Shown here: piece by piece, positions 1-12,539 of the stretch
Layout: each line of letters opens with the position of its first letter
Numbering within the stretch: position 1 is the first letter of the stretch
NCBI GenBank assembly: GCA_022478985.1
Contig: JAKSZP010017369.1
Location: 47,751 to 111,750 of the forward strand
DNA length: 64,000 nt
Direction of reading: 5' to 3'
DNA from: Massospora cicadina
Taxonomy: Eukaryota > Entomophthoromycota > Entomophthoromycetes > Entomophthorales > Entomophthoraceae
Translations under genes and position numbers: made by a program
Notes under the pieces: generated by a model
The model's database searches: none
Told to the model about the DNA's origin: nothing
Seen by the model: the letters and a program-made list of their open reading frames with translations, nothing else

Positions 1-1560
1 GTAAACAACTCACCATCCCATGTAAATGTGACATTTATCTCATAAGCATTAAAAATTTTGTTTTCTATAACAACACTCACTTTTGTAGGGCGATTTTATA
101 AATCCAAAGCAACAAAATAAGAGGAATATATAGAGAAAAGAGCTTGTGACCACTTATCTTTCTCTCCTTCTAAACAATGGGTTTTTTGTATTTCCAATAT
201 GTCAGCAGGTGAATTGCTCAAGGTATTCAGTTTTTGACTGGATGAGTAATTTCTTGATCCTCCAACATTAATTACTTCTGTTTCATTTTAATACCCAGGC
301 CACCTTATGAGCGGGTGGGCTGGGTCAATAACCCAACCCCACTCAGTAACCCAACTGGTTTTGGGTTTGGGGACTTTTTTTCTAAGATAACCCCTTTTAG
401 TGCATGTGATCCAAAGCTCTTACATGGTGTGGCTTAAATCAGATTCTTATTAACCTTTTAAGCAATGTTATTTGCTGGTAGATTGACTGAATGGACATTC
501 CCAATTGCGTCATTTTTTAGAATATTGGTGTGATGGATTGAAAAGATTACAATCTGATTTATCTGAAAACTGTTCAGGCTACTCCGCCACCTAATAGCTT
601 GCTGAAATTGCTGATTGCTATATATGTGGTAGTATTCCAGTAGGGCCATATTAAGTTTGTGATTCATGTGAAGGAATCACTTTTTTATACCATCTTGCAG
701 CCTTCTTATGCATTTTTTGGTGATTTTCTGTTGTTTTGTTGACAGTGAGTCACCAATAACATATCTACTTGATTTACTACATGTAAAAGAAAAATGGTAT
801 CAGTAAATTTATGATAAGCGAGGGTTTTTTCTATGAAGGTATCATCTTCTGGATCCACATGGGTTTCACTTAAAAAAGCAAGAATGCGTCCTGTGTCTCA
901 GCACTTTACAATCGGCGCAAGTAGGTGTTGCACATTCTGGGAGAATACCAAATGGAGTTGAGGGTGTAATTAAATGGGGTTTCAAAGGTTTTATTTATAT
1001 ACTAAAAAATAGAATCTTTGCGTTTAAAGATTCAAGAAGCTGATCTTCCAATTTTAAAAATCCTTTATCAATACCTTTGTCTTAAATAAGGTGGTCGAGT
1101 TGCTATTAAACTCAAGTAAATTGTACTTAAATTTAAACCAAAAGGAGAACGTAAAATAAATCCAAATGGTGCTAAACAAAAGCTTCCATCTTTTGGATTC
1201 AGGTTTTTTACTATGAAACTTGATAAACTTTTCTTTTCTAGTCTAGCTTTTTTATTTAAACCCGTTTATCCATAATTTTAAATGGGTTTTGATTAGGCTT
1301 AAAATTTACTGTTATCATTTATATTGTACCGGCCTCCAAATTCATATTAAACATAATTAAATTGGTATTGACCCAGTTAACTGGGAGAGGGGCTCACTGG
1401 TTAGTTCAGTTGGTCTGACTTTTAAGTAAACTTAATATAATTTTTTACCACTAGTGGTGCCCACCCAAAAGGGGGAGCCATCACGCATCATTATTAGCAA
1501 ATGGGTTAAACAAAGGAATTATCACAAATAAAAAATCTAATAGGACACCTCAGCTAACAG
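1..1560. other. AT-rich non-coding flank
   Basis: No gene is supportable here. Short frames occur on both strands but none matches a family I recognise. At 1402-1413 the sequence TAGTTCAGTTGG fits the tRNA/SINE A-box consensus exactly, inside a tRNA-like context (1392-1425). No B box follows at the expected distance, so this may be the head of an eroded SINE. Nothing else stands out. Confidence 0.5.
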
Positions 1561-1561
1561 C

Positions 1562-3250
1562 CTAAGAAGCCATATCAGAAGGTGAGGAAACTTTGGGGAA
1601 ACTTTTGTCTGAAGCCCACTTTAGCTGGTGGACCATAACGGAAAGCATTGTGGTGGGAGCATCAGCAACTTGGTGCATAAGGAGGTATAGTTGTGGGCTT
1701 TCTTCATTTATGAGGCCAGCGGTATCCATCGCCTCAACATATTGAGTAAGTTGATGCTCAGCAAAAGTGATGAGAGCTGGCACACAGGCGAAAGTATTGA
1801 TGCGCTGGCAAGTTTTGGAATACTTGGGGTTTAAAAGAGAAGTTTTTGCCGCATCAATGCAAGTACAGCTCACATTGAAAGTGAGCTTCTCAAATTCATA
1901 TTTAGCATCCTAATCGAAATTGGAAGGGAAGTTTGGGAATAGGAATACCATCAAAAAGGGGCTCCATCGCCCCATGATTTTTCTGGCAAAGCAGGGTGTT
2001 GGCAGGGGCAGCTGCATCCTCAACAACCATTTTGTTATTATTTTTATAAATTGGAAAACCGTTTTAAGGGCGAAAATGGTGGAGATGCGAATTGGGAGGG
2101 TCAACAAAGAACTCCTTCAAAGCAAAATCCTATTTTACATGGTATTGCCGTTCATCCTCGACAATCTATTTGAGATCCTTGTTTGAATTGGATTTGGCCA
2201 GCACTGGGCCTGCCACCGGAATTGGAGCAGTGGAAGTAGCAGATTTCCCACGTGCTGTTGAACACAGCAGCTCAGCTGCAACTGGTTCAGCCATCAACTC
2301 AGGATTCCACAATCTGGTCAAATTTTGAGTATAATTATTAAAATTTAAATTATGATTGGCTTCCACTTTTGAAGCAGTGCCAAATTGCCCCCAGGTTGGG
2401 GGCGGAAGGATCAAACCCCATTCAAAGAATTGGGGAGAAATGGCCGCAGGCCCAATGCTCAAGGGATGAGTGACAGAATTGATGGAAGTGGAAACTGTAG
2501 GGCACTTGCACTTTGAGTGTCAAGCTTGAAGCACAAGGGACAAATGGCACGGCCATTTTGATGTGTGCCCAGAATGGGTGATCAGGTGCGGATTTGATCA
2601 CAGTGCAGGTGGGGATTCATGAGATGGGTACCATGATGAAATGGGCAGATTTTCACAAAAGCGTGAGGCCCTGCCAGATGATCCGCCCCATTTGGAACCA
2701 CAAACCGCAAAATGAGGTCTACTCCTAACTGGGTAAATCCTCCATGAGCTCATGGAGGAGGCGTTAGGGGGAGAGATGGGAGGGCAACCCAGCAAACTGG
2801 ACCACCAAAGTGGCCTCATCTGGAAGCCAGATTTGAACAGTGGGAGTGGGAATTTTTTAAAAATGATTTGCAGCTTGGCTGCTGCCGCTGCATCAACTTC
2901 CAAACAGAATTTGAGATCAAAGTACCCCTTAAAGGCGCAGAAGTCATTAAACCATTGAGTTTAAAAACCGCCATGGGCATCTCAATAAAGGCTGCACATG
3001 CATATGGGAAGAGAGTCCCATATTTGACCTGGAGGCCAAATTGCAAATTGCTCCGTGGGAGCACCAAAGGGCTCCATAGCACCTCCTGGGAGCTTGTAAG
3101 GTGGTGGGCCAAGTCCTGAGGGGGGGACATAACGCCCAATAGAGTTGGGAGGGCTAGCAGAGCCAGCACAAGCTCACTTCAGCGGCGGCCAAAAGTTGCC
3201 AGATGGTGGCGCATTACCACCCCAAGCTGGGGCAGCAGGTATCAATTTCA
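1562..3250 (-). pseudogene. Decayed ORF1-like protein of a LINE-like element (second copy of element H family)
   Basis: Read on the minus strand, several broken frames match, in order, the protein coded by element H at 51263-54065. Shared blocks are a proline-rich start (AAPAWGGNAPP here, AAPVWDNGAPP there), FKGYFDLKF followed by DAAAAA and FKKFPLP, then a zinc-finger-like NGRAICPLCFKLD near 2515-2550, and a C-terminal DAKYE block near 1910. The last 103 codons (1873-1562) are open to a stop. Compared with H, about 0.6 kb of the N-terminal half is missing and frames shift several times. No reverse transcriptase or endonuclease is seen. No target-site duplication or A-rich tail could be found, so the ends are approximate. 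The function is unknown; an RNA-binding ORF1/Gag-like role is inferred only from the zinc-finger-like motif. Confidence 0.5.
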
Positions 3251-4823
3251 TCGATATTGGTAAGTTTTGGCTCAATTGAGTGGTCTTTTTTATTTTTTCT
3301 AAATCCAAATTTGGCTTTGATTTAGTTATCAGAGCAAAAGAAATCCAACTTTTTCTTATTTTAATATAAAATATTGTCAAAAGTTGATCATTGTTTCTTC
3401 TTGACTAAGTTAGCTGGGAGAAAGCGTTTGTTGGTAATTAATGTGGGCCAACAATATCATAAAACTTGAGTATAATCATTGGTTATGATAATATAATCAA
3501 GAGTTAGTCATTTTTCTTTTTATGATAGGTTCATGTACATTTAATGCTGTCTCTTTAGAATAAAACATTAATACAATATGCCTAAGATATATAACTAAAT
3601 ATAGAATGTTTTAATTATGTATAAATAGATGTAAAGATGTTAAATTGTGATCCCAGATCTAGTTAATGATTCCCTCAAGGGGATTATCATAAAGCAAAAA
3701 TTAGGCAGTTTATGGGATTTTAGACATTTTTTCAGATCTCCTAGTGGGGTTTAATATCAGAAATGGTTTTACCTCTGCATAGCTTTGTAACATAAGCTGT
3801 TAAATAACTTACAAAAAATTCAAGCCCTTTTTAGGTTGTTTTCTACAAATTTTTGTGAGAGGATTTCTGGAAAATATTCATCTTTTATGAATAATTGCTA
3901 CACTTGTTGTAGCAGGTGCATTCACTTATATTTAACTTGATAAATACCATGGACTTTAACTTCTACTTCTACTTTTGAAGTATCATCTACTGCTTCTATG
4001 ATGAAGAAGCTCAGGTCAACTCAGCCATAGCCAAAGCTTCCCTAGATGAAGGCAACAGCAGGGAATAACTCCCCCTACCGCTCTACCACCTTTTCAAGGA
4101 GAATTTGGTTTCCCACCTTACAATATACGTGGACATCATGCTTTAAAGTTTAAATTGCTGTGATTTGTGATGTTGAGGTACAACATATTGTTCTGTATAA
4201 AGTGAGAGTACAAGTTAGTTGTTTACCCCATGGTTTGTCTGCCATGGTTCCCTTTAGTCACTACTAATCACCTGAGAAGTACATTTGTTTTAGGGGTATT
4301 GCCCAGCCAATGGGTGGTTCCCCTATAGCCACAATAGCGTACAAGCGTAATTTCTTGTTATACATAGCTCATTCTATATTAATTATTCTTTGTCATAGTG
4401 ATTAAGAGATTTAAAACAGATTGTTAGCAATAGAACTTTGCTAACAATGAGAGATACTCTATCATTTCCTTTTTAAGATAGAGATTAAGTATAGGCATCT
4501 TTTATAAATAGCTCTTGGCAGTCAAAGATCTAATGCTCATAAGCCTCTTTTTTTCTTAAACTTAGACATATACTATATAATCTTGTTAATCTTTTATATC
4601 CTCTTAATATGTAAACTAGTTCTTTAATCTTAAAGAAAATGGTTCTATCAATATTAAAATATTAAATTATTTGCCCTTTACCACGTTTATAACATACAAA
4701 TACTCAACTATCAACAGTATCCCTTTTGCATAAATAATATGTCTAAAGTTGATTGCTAAAAACATCAATGTAATAAGAGTAAAAATTAACTAAAGAGGGT
4801 AAAAAATAATGAGGTTTTTTTAA
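3251..4823. other. AT-rich non-coding DNA
   Basis: I see no coding frame, LTR match or RNA gene here. The stretch is low-complexity, AT-rich and full of stops in all frames. Confidence 0.6.
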
Positions 4824-4866
4824 GACTTGTTTGCAAACAGAATTTAGTTCTGTTTGCAAACAAGTC
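4824..4866. repeat. Perfect 19-bp inverted repeat with 5-nt loop
   Basis: The left arm GACTTGTTTGCAAACAGAA (4824-4842) and the right arm TTCTGTTTGCAAACAAGTC (4848-4866) are exact reverse complements, separated by TTTAG. Each arm also contains the smaller palindrome TTTGCAAA. In such AT-rich DNA a perfect 19-bp hairpin is unlikely to be chance. It could be a snap-back MITE remnant or a recent microinversion. There are no neighbouring genes to regulate. Confidence 0.85.
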
Positions 4867-5139
4867 ACTTCAGTTTTTAACGGTATAAATTATTTTTATA
4901 GAATTGCCCTAAAATTTAAGATAGCCCCTAACCTGAATGATCAAAAAGGTCAAGCTTTTAGATTACATTTTAAAGCTTAAGAACCTTTCTCTTAGATTAC
5001 ATTAATCCATTTTTTCCTTTAAATTTAAAAGTTGTTTGGAATCTCTATAAGCCTTACTTTACTTATTAAGTAATAAATTTAATAAGCTCTTCTAATACTT
5101 TAATCTTAGATTTCATAAATTAAGGCTATAGTTAGTTTT

Positions 5140-5885
5140 AGCTAGCCTAGTGGTTGAGTCTCTAAAAGACCCTTCCACCCAAGTGATATACCAGTTGACC
5201 TAATATGGTTAACTTGATCCTTAGGGCTTGATAGTTATAAGTTCTACATAGTCCAAGTGGCAATAGGATTCCCCAACTCTGCCATGAGGGTCCAAACACG
5301 TTCTGGACCTCCGGAAACCCCACCTTCAACATAATAAATCAGCCCTATAGGCCAAGGTACAGCTTTAAATTTCGCTTGTCCAGATTTTGGTTACCAAAGG
5401 GCAGTTAATGGCGATTAAAATCTTAAAATCTTACTAGGTATTTATGCAGGATGAGGACAGATAAGCCACCCTAACTCACCTTGGCCTCTGAATGCCACAC
5501 ACCAATTCTGGGAAACACCCTGGTACTTTCTTTATAAAGGAAGCCTACAAATCTGGTGATCTCATATCATCTCCATGACGCCGCTGAAGATCAATAACAA
5601 TGCACTTATGCAGTATAGCTGTACACTTAATCCATGACTTTTTACCCCCACATTAAAGATATCCAGGTTTCTCATTACTACCTAATACATAGGCACCTAC
5701 AATGCCAGTAAATAAACATTATTGTTGTTAGATACACCCCTATGTGATGGGCCAGGTTTATGCAAAATGAGCATTTATTTAAAAGTTAATGTTGGTAAAA
5801 ATCCTTAATGGGAACCTTGTGCTCTCCCACTACTTTAAAGCTCCTGCAAGAGATAAAGTCTATATAAAGTGTTAGCTAAGAAAGC
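5140..5885 (+). repeat. Diverged ~0.74-kb repeat, copy 1 (tRNA-like head)
   Basis: This segment aligns along its length with 6455-7206. Shared anchors include GACCCTTC, TGACCTAAT, TTTATAAAGGAA and TTTATGxAA..TGAGC, and the final block ends in CTTGTGCT. A perfect A-box match, TAGCCTAGTGG, lies at 5143-5153. About 55 bp downstream sits GGTTAACTTGATCC, which could be a B box with an insertion. No coding frame is present. The head suggests a long SINE-like element. The ends are approximate and no TSD was found. Confidence 0.6.
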
Positions 5886-6454
5886 TTATAAAATCCAGAA
5901 AATCAGTTTTCAATTTCCAACAAGTGGAAACCTGAAAAATAAGCTGAATGTATAGAATTATTATAAATTTTTTTTATCTCAATAATATTAAAGTAAACAT
6001 TCTTGTTCATTATATTAATCTGAAATTCACTTGTAAATATATCAAAATCCCCAAGTCACATACTTATAATTTCATCTATGATAAAACCAATTATTACGTT
6101 ACTCATCTAAATTGGGAATTTGCAGCTGGGATAAGCCGGGACCATTAAGATTAAAAACCGTTTAATCAGTAAATTTTTTGATGGTGACAATTTTTAAGAA
6201 GGGAAGCATGAGTATTTGGTTAAAAATCAGTGTTCCTAAATCAAACCAATGTGTTTCCCTAGAGGTCACCTGGTTGGTACAAGAGCTTAACTGCTGAAGT
6301 CCAACTTACTCCCCAGCTCAACATCTCCTTTTTTGGGAGCTATAAAAAGTTTATAAAAAAGATTTAAAAAACCTTGACAATGCTTAGAAACATTTTAACG
6401 AACCCTTTTGCAAAATGGCACATTTCCAGAACACCAAGAACTGTATGATATTAT

Positions 6455-7206
6455 AGCAATGTAATGGTCAGATCTCAATAGGACCCTTCTGAAAAAGCAA
6501 CAAACCAACTGACCTAATTGGGGATGTTTTTGATCTAAAGGTTTATAAGTCAGGAGTGCTACCCAAGCCAGGAGTACTAACATCCCCCACCTTTTCCAGA
6601 TGGGCCTAAGTGCAACAGTCTCAGTCTTTGGAAAACCCCAACTGTAGTTTTAGCATTAATCCTCTACAAGCCAAGGTATGGCAGGAAACTGCACCAGGCT
6701 GGCCTTTGGTCACTTGGTTGGCAGGTAATAGTACCTGAAATGTTAAAGCCTGTTAGGGATACATGTGGGTTGAGGTTTGGGCAATCCAATTTTACTCATC
6801 CCACCATGAATTCTATGCGATGACACTGGGAAGCCCTTTAAAATTTGCTTTTATAAAGGAAACTTACAAAACTGGTAGTCTCTGGTTAGCTCTATACGCT
6901 ACTGTAAATTGAAAACAATTTGCCTCTGGATTAAAGATGCACTATTGGTCCACAACCAATTATCCCTCAAGGTAAAAGTATCCTGTTTGTTTACCTACCT
7001 CAATACACAGTAACCCATAGAATCATATAAATAATCTATATAAATGTTAGAAATATCTTCATTTTGAGGGACTAAGTTTATGAAATTTGAGCTTTTATTT
7101 GAAAGGTAGAATTTTTGTAAAAAAAACCATAATGGGGAGTCTTGTGCTTGACTCATTCCTTAAAATACTAACTCCTGAAAGAGTTAGTAAGAATTTATAT
7201 AAATTA
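6455..7206 (+). repeat. Diverged ~0.74-kb repeat, copy 2
   Basis: This is the second copy of the repeat at 5140-5885, in the same orientation and about 1.3 kb downstream. The match starts near 6460 (AATGGTCAGATCTC against AGTGGTTGAGTCTC) and continues to about 7205. Differences are scattered substitutions and small indels, so both copies are old. No open frame of note is present. Confidence 0.6.
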
Positions 7207-9823
7207 AGCTATATGAGTCCAACAAAGCCCAGAGTCTCAATGAACCATTAGGCCAATAAATAAAACCTAAAACTAAACTTAAGTTGTGGGAATACTATAA
7301 CTAACACTTTTATTCCAATATAATTGAATTTACTATTAAAATTCTACAGATCAATTGGATTATCAAATTGACATTTAGAAATCCATATAACCTGGAAAAA
7401 AATTATGCTTAACTAAACTGATTACTACCATTGTCCTTAAAAGTTAATTTACAATATCTAAATGGTATCAAAAAATTGCATAAACTTGATTTCTTGCAGT
7501 TTCTTAAACAAAATTCTCATACACAAAGTTTACTCTTCAGTATGACCACAAATTCTTGTCATAGACAATAAGTTTCCATATAAATGCATTTGAGTGGTTT
7601 CTTCTCTTCTTTATCTAGATAATTTGATTTTTTTTGGCATCCTAACACGTTCATCGCCCAGCATGATTCAGATGAGTTTCTCACTGGGCCCAGATGTGAT
7701 TGTTGACAAGTTTTCAAATGCCAGAAAGCCAGAAAAAATGTAAAGAATATCACATTGTCCCAATTGTCAAAGTCACCACAAATTTGAATGTACTATTTTT
7801 CTGAATGCCATAATACACTGTAATATAATGTAGTTTTTATCTTAATATTTTTTAATAAAAAATATAGTATTTTTAAGATTTTTGAATAATATATAATTTT
7901 GTATAAAAAAATAAAATTTAGTTAGAGTATAATTATATATTAGTTCTTAGTTTCCATTAACAACTTGTAACACTAATTTTGAGTCAGTTATTTTCAGTAC
8001 CTCTACTTCTATTTCTCACTTGCTACCTCATCTTTATCAACCTTCACTGACTTTTCATAGTCAAGCTATCCAAGGTCATCTTAAGCATTCCAGTCTTTAT
8101 ATAAGCCTCTAATTGGTTTAGTACCTCAACTATGGCCTGTATTATCAGTGAGAATTTGTATCAGCACCCTCCAACGTTACCACATATGGTATAATTTTTA
8201 GATTTAAATTTGTATAAAGATGCTGAGAGGGTTGCTAACAAATCATATCTAACCTTTTTTCTGTTTCTGCTGTTCTTTAGTTTTAAATTCTGTGTTTTCA
8301 ATGTATATTTTATATTTATATTTCAGTGCTTATCTTTATACATTTTTTATAAATCACAATTGGAAATCTTTTTTGAACAAGAAGACGTCACCATAACTAG
8401 TTAGCAAGGCCCACCAGAAGCATACCCATCAACTAAATATATGTGACGTGGTGATGAACGTTTTAGATACTTTCTAACAATCTTTAATTACTGCAAAGAA
8501 CTCTACTTTTTATAATTACTCCACATTTTATCTTTTACCTTATTTTTTTAAATATTGTTTGTAAAGGTCTCCTGTCGTCATTTTCATCTCATAGAATCCT
8601 ATTAAAAAATCCTAACTTTTAGGGTAACTTATATCTTGTAAAAGATCCCCTTGCAATAATAAACAACTTGATAAAGTATCAGAATAGGAGAGAATTAGAT
8701 AGATGTAGGTTACAACTAGAATCCTTTTATAGCTTCTGTCAACCAAAATATTTTTATAGCCAAAAATGAAGATTAAAGTTCTTTTATAGTCACTGGCCAC
8801 TTAATTAATTTGTTAGCTGGAAATAATGACAATGAGGCCCTTTTATAGCCTTTGAAGAAATATAGTTTCATAATCGAAAATAATGTAGTATATCAATTTA
8901 AAGCTTCAAACAATGGTCAAAACTTCCAAAACACAGCATTGATGAGTTTAAACAAGTTTTTTCTTGGGATTAAAATATTACCACATCAAGTAAACATCTT
9001 TCCCAGATAAAATCAAATGACACATAAAGAGCCACAAGTGCCATCAGATTACATAGAGTACAAGAAAAGCAAGCTAGAACAAAGAGTAAAAAGCACAGGC
9101 TTTAGAATACCATTTAAGATCTAAGTTAAGAAGATCTAGAAGGATAAAAGATCTAAAAGCCACATACTTGAAGCCAAGATGGAAGCATAGAACTGAATAT
9201 TGAAACGTGTCTGAAAAATTATCATTTAATTAACAGAATTGTTAAACAAACTCAAGTCTACCCACATCTACTATATATTTCAATTATAATTATATAACAA
9301 AATTTTTTCTATATCTAACAAAATCTACTTTTGGACAATTATCTTACTTTCAGATTTGATAAGAGTTGAATGACTCATGGTTGAGCTAATCAGATGTTTA
9401 AGACTTACCTATTTGTCAATTAAAGGTTGATAGAAGTCCTAGTGTGCTTAAATCAAGAAATAAGCAAAGAAATAAGTTTAGAACAGGTTGATTGCGTTTT
9501 AATATGGTTAAAGGTCTTATGATAATGAAGTAAAATCCCTCTAAATTATCTGACTGTGCACTTTGTGAATAAAAAAATAGGTGTTACCTTTATATTAAAA
9601 CAAACAATCATATTACAAGAATGCCAAAGGCACGTAACTTAAATATTGCTATCAGTAACATACTGGTCCTTGCCAATAGGTGAAAAAAGAGTTTGAAAAT
9701 GAGTAACCAATTAACTGATTAGATAAGGAGAGATTCCTGAGAACAGGATGTTTGTTTGAATACCATATAACTTGAATTACTTAGACTGTATTATACTCAA
9801 TAAGATGTCCAGTTCAAGTATTG
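7207..9823. other. AT-rich non-coding DNA upstream of element A
   Basis: No gene or repeat boundary could be recognised here. The stretch contains A/T runs and short spurious frames only. Element A's 5' LTR starts at 9824. Confidence 0.55.
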
Positions 9824-10825
9824 TGTAAGCCTTTTGGGGAACAACCCCTGCGTCTAGTCCAGGAGAAATTCCCATAAAAGGAAAAAAGTGGAAGAAGATG
9901 GCGGTTGTCTCTCTCATCTCCCTGGGTGATCTAGCCCATGTGGTGGACTGAGATGGTTAGTGGCGTATCCCCTAAGAATCACGCCTTTTCAGCCCCTGCT
10001 CACCTCCAAATAATTGGTGGGTAAAATTTAGAAGTTGTGCCAGGAGGTGGCGGAGGGTAGAAGCCATTTCCAGAGGATTGCAATTGGCGCGTCTCCCCAA
10101 GATGTGTAATCCACAGGTTGAGTCCCGCAGGGAAGGTTGAGTCACAATCACTAATAGTAAAGAAATAAAGTTAGTGTTGGGCGTGAAGACTCCCATCTGC
10201 CAGGTTTCCTTGGAAGTTTTTTATATAAGTCCATACTTGGCAGATATGGGCGTGGTCAACACTTTCCATATCCAATGGAGCTAGCCATATGTGACTTGGC
10301 AGTGTGCGCAATCAGCCATCCACTGGAGGCATTATTGTCATCATGCCAAGTGTGATTGAAGGCAGAATGAATATTCTTGCTGGAAAATTAAATGACAATC
10401 TGTTTAAGTAGGTCAGATCTAAGTCAATATTAGATTCGTTTAGAATGACAATCTGGTGGTTCCAAATCATAAATTATTTTCAATAATTTGCTCTTAGCTT
10501 AGTTTCCCATTTATCAAGCATGGAGGGCAGCGCTCCCCAATAAGTACTGCTGTCGCTCCATTTTTTCCCCTTTCTGCCATTTTAGTCTACAATAAAGAAT
10601 TTTTAAAAAACATCCAATTTTATTTTTAAGTTAAAGAGGACCATTGAACATTTAGTGGCTATGATTTCCCATTCTTGAGATCCCTGGATAGTCCTCACAG
10701 CTGCCTTTTGCTTATTCCACTTCTCAATATGGATGGCTATACCTGAGGTATTTAGACTGAAGTTCAGTGTGTTTACTCACTAGAGTTCCAGGCCAGTATA
10801 ATTATTATCAGCACTCTCCATGACA
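9824..10825 (+). repeat. Element A 5' LTR
   Basis: The LTR starts TGTAAGCC and ends CATGACA, and is about 1 kb. It aligns throughout with 31209-32204, including GAGAAATTCCCAT, CTAGCCCATGTGGTGGA, AATTGGTGGGTAAAATTTAGA and the terminal CAGCACTCTxCATGACA. It also matches, less closely, the LTRs of elements F and G on the opposite strand. Confidence 0.85.
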
Positions 10826-10828
10826 TAA

Positions 10829-10846
10829 TGGAGCATCCCCAATTTT
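10829..10846 (+). other. Element A putative primer-binding site
   Basis: TGGAGCATCCCCAATTTT begins three bases after the LTR terminus (TGACA, then TAA), which is where a tRNA primer-binding site is expected. The priming tRNA is not identified. Confidence 0.45.
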
Positions 10847-10993
10847 CGGTCATTTGCCACCCTTTGTTTTACTATAAGCGCTTCATTGGTTTAGTGTCAC
10901 AAACAGAAATTCCATTCTCTCAATTATATTTTACCCCAAAGTAAGGAAGTTCCTTCTAACCCAGACTGTGATGAGAGTTCCTTTCATCTCAGG

Positions 10994-11879
10994 GTGGAAG
11001 TGTTGGGTTTTCATCGCTCTTCACAGCCAGGCCAGCATGCTTGGGTTGCAAGCATGAAAATGTTGTTCGTCCCTTTGGTCACATCACTGCATCCCAGACT
11101 TGCTGTTATGTGCTCAGGTGAGGGCACTCGAGATATTGATCCAGATGCTCTGGAGGAGCTATTATATTGGAATCTGCTGGTGCCCCAGTTGTTCACAGCG
11201 GAAGTAGCAAAGGTTGGGTACATACAGAAAATGGATTCCATGGCAGCTTCTCTTGAGGACGGCCCAGGGATGATTCAGCGGATACCTCTTCCATTCCAGT
11301 TGCATCCCACATTTTGGCTAAGAAATAAGATCAGACATGGTCTTTGTTGCAGTTGAGGTTCATTGAGCGCTCTCTTGATCTCCATTGAGGCTCTCTTGGA
11401 CACAGGAGCCACTGTAAATTTTATGAGTTTGCAGGTCTCTCAGGGGTTGTTCTCACTTTGTATATAGGATCCTCAACTTTAAGTGCGTCCAAAGCCTACA
11501 TGACCTGTTACCTTGTGAGATGGTCCCATACCATTCATAGTACATAGGTTTGGCTTCTGTAATTAGTTCACTGTTGTGAAATATTTTTTAAACTTGTTAT
11601 CCTAGGTAAGGTTAGATGCAGTGGCAACAAATTTTTATGACCTGGAGCCCAACCTTTAGTCATTCAAAAATCCTACACAAAGGGTGAAATTCTAATGATT
11701 AATGGCTTTTCTCCAGCAGATGCTTTGGGGTCAATTGTGTCAACCACTCCCACTGCGGCTTTGTTGGTAGATTCCCCTTCCTGCATGGCCTAATACAGGA
11801 ACATCTTTGATATGGAGAAGGCCAACTGTCTTCCCTCACACTATGAGTACGATTTAGCCTTCCAGCTGACCAATAATGG
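10994..11879 (+). pseudogene. Element A gag remnant, protease and start of RT
   Basis: A 120-codon frame (10994-11356) probably represents residual Gag or linker. No capsid or zinc knuckle is recognisable. An aspartic protease signature, LLDTGATVNFMS, starts near 11393 with the catalytic DTG at 11399-11407. It is followed by a decayed protease domain with several stops. The last block before the insertion point, LPSHYEYDLAFQL (11830 on), is the conserved LPxHxxYDHAIxL motif that opens chromovirus reverse transcriptases. The sequence breaks off at 11879, where element B is inserted, and resumes at 19223. Confidence 0.75.
11875..11879 (+). other. Target-site duplication of element B (left)
   Basis: AATGG directly precedes B's 5' LTR. 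Its partner is AAAGG at 19218-19222 (4 of 5 identical). Confidence 0.7.
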
Positions 11880-12359
11880 TGTCTAGAAGTTGATGTGACT
11901 GGACGATATGCTATATATTCTAGCGGATCAGAAATTGAAGTTGGGACAAGTCTCAAGATTGACAGAAGAGATATATGTATGAAAATCATATTGATCAAAA
12001 GTGTTGACCACTCAGCGAATTAAGGGAAAATATGCTGAAACTTTGAGATAGATAAAAACTTATAGAAACGGGAAAACTAAGAGGAGATTAACAAGCAGAG
12101 GAAGCATTTGACTTGGGAGACTGAGATTTAATAGTTGAGCAAAAGATTGATAAAGAATGATCTTTTGGGAGGTTATTGAAGAAAAGTCTGCAATTATTAA
12201 AAGATTGATAAAGAGTTGATAGGGTTGATTGATACATATATTATTTATCAGGTTTTTATTAGAGTCAGCTTTCTCCATATCAACCAATTTTTTTTCTCAG
12301 TGGCTAAAACCCTGTGTAAACCAACTTGGCGGAATCAAGCCATTATGCAAGAATTAACA
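11880..12359 (+). repeat. Element B 5' LTR
   Basis: It begins TGTCTAGAAGTTGATGTGAC and ends GAATTAACA. It aligns with the 3' LTR at 18745-19217 (TGTCAAAAAGTTGATATGAC to GAATTAACA). Confidence 0.88.
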
Positions 12360-12360
12360 G

Positions 12361-12376
12361 TGGTGCTCACTACAGG
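12361..12376 (+). other. Element B primer-binding site
   Basis: TGGTGCTCACTACAGG starts one base after the LTR end. The same 16-mer is found after the 5' LTRs of element E (37661) and element K (minus strand, 63349-63364), which supports a functional PBS. The matching tRNA 3' end would be CCTGTAGTGAGCACCA. Confidence 0.8.
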
Positions 12377-12539
12377 AGAACACTGGTCAACTGTAGCTTA
12401 TTGGCACTAGGGAAAATTGGAGAGCCCTCACTCTTTATGACAAAACCTGACTGGATTCCATGCGAAATATGCTTATGAAGTGCAGGAAGCATCCAACGAC
12501 AAACAGTACTTTTTACAGTAACACCCAGGTGATGAATAT

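Noticed and set aside
458..667. 69-codon minus-strand frame near the left edge
   Set aside because: No family match, isolated in AT-rich DNA and no supporting context. A frame of this length is expected by chance.
820..1000. Possible Tc1/mariner-like transposase fragment (plus strand, TWVSLKKARMRPV)
   Set aside because: Only a loose resemblance to the W..PG..l.P.. stretch. Neither the DDE motifs nor inverted repeats could be found.
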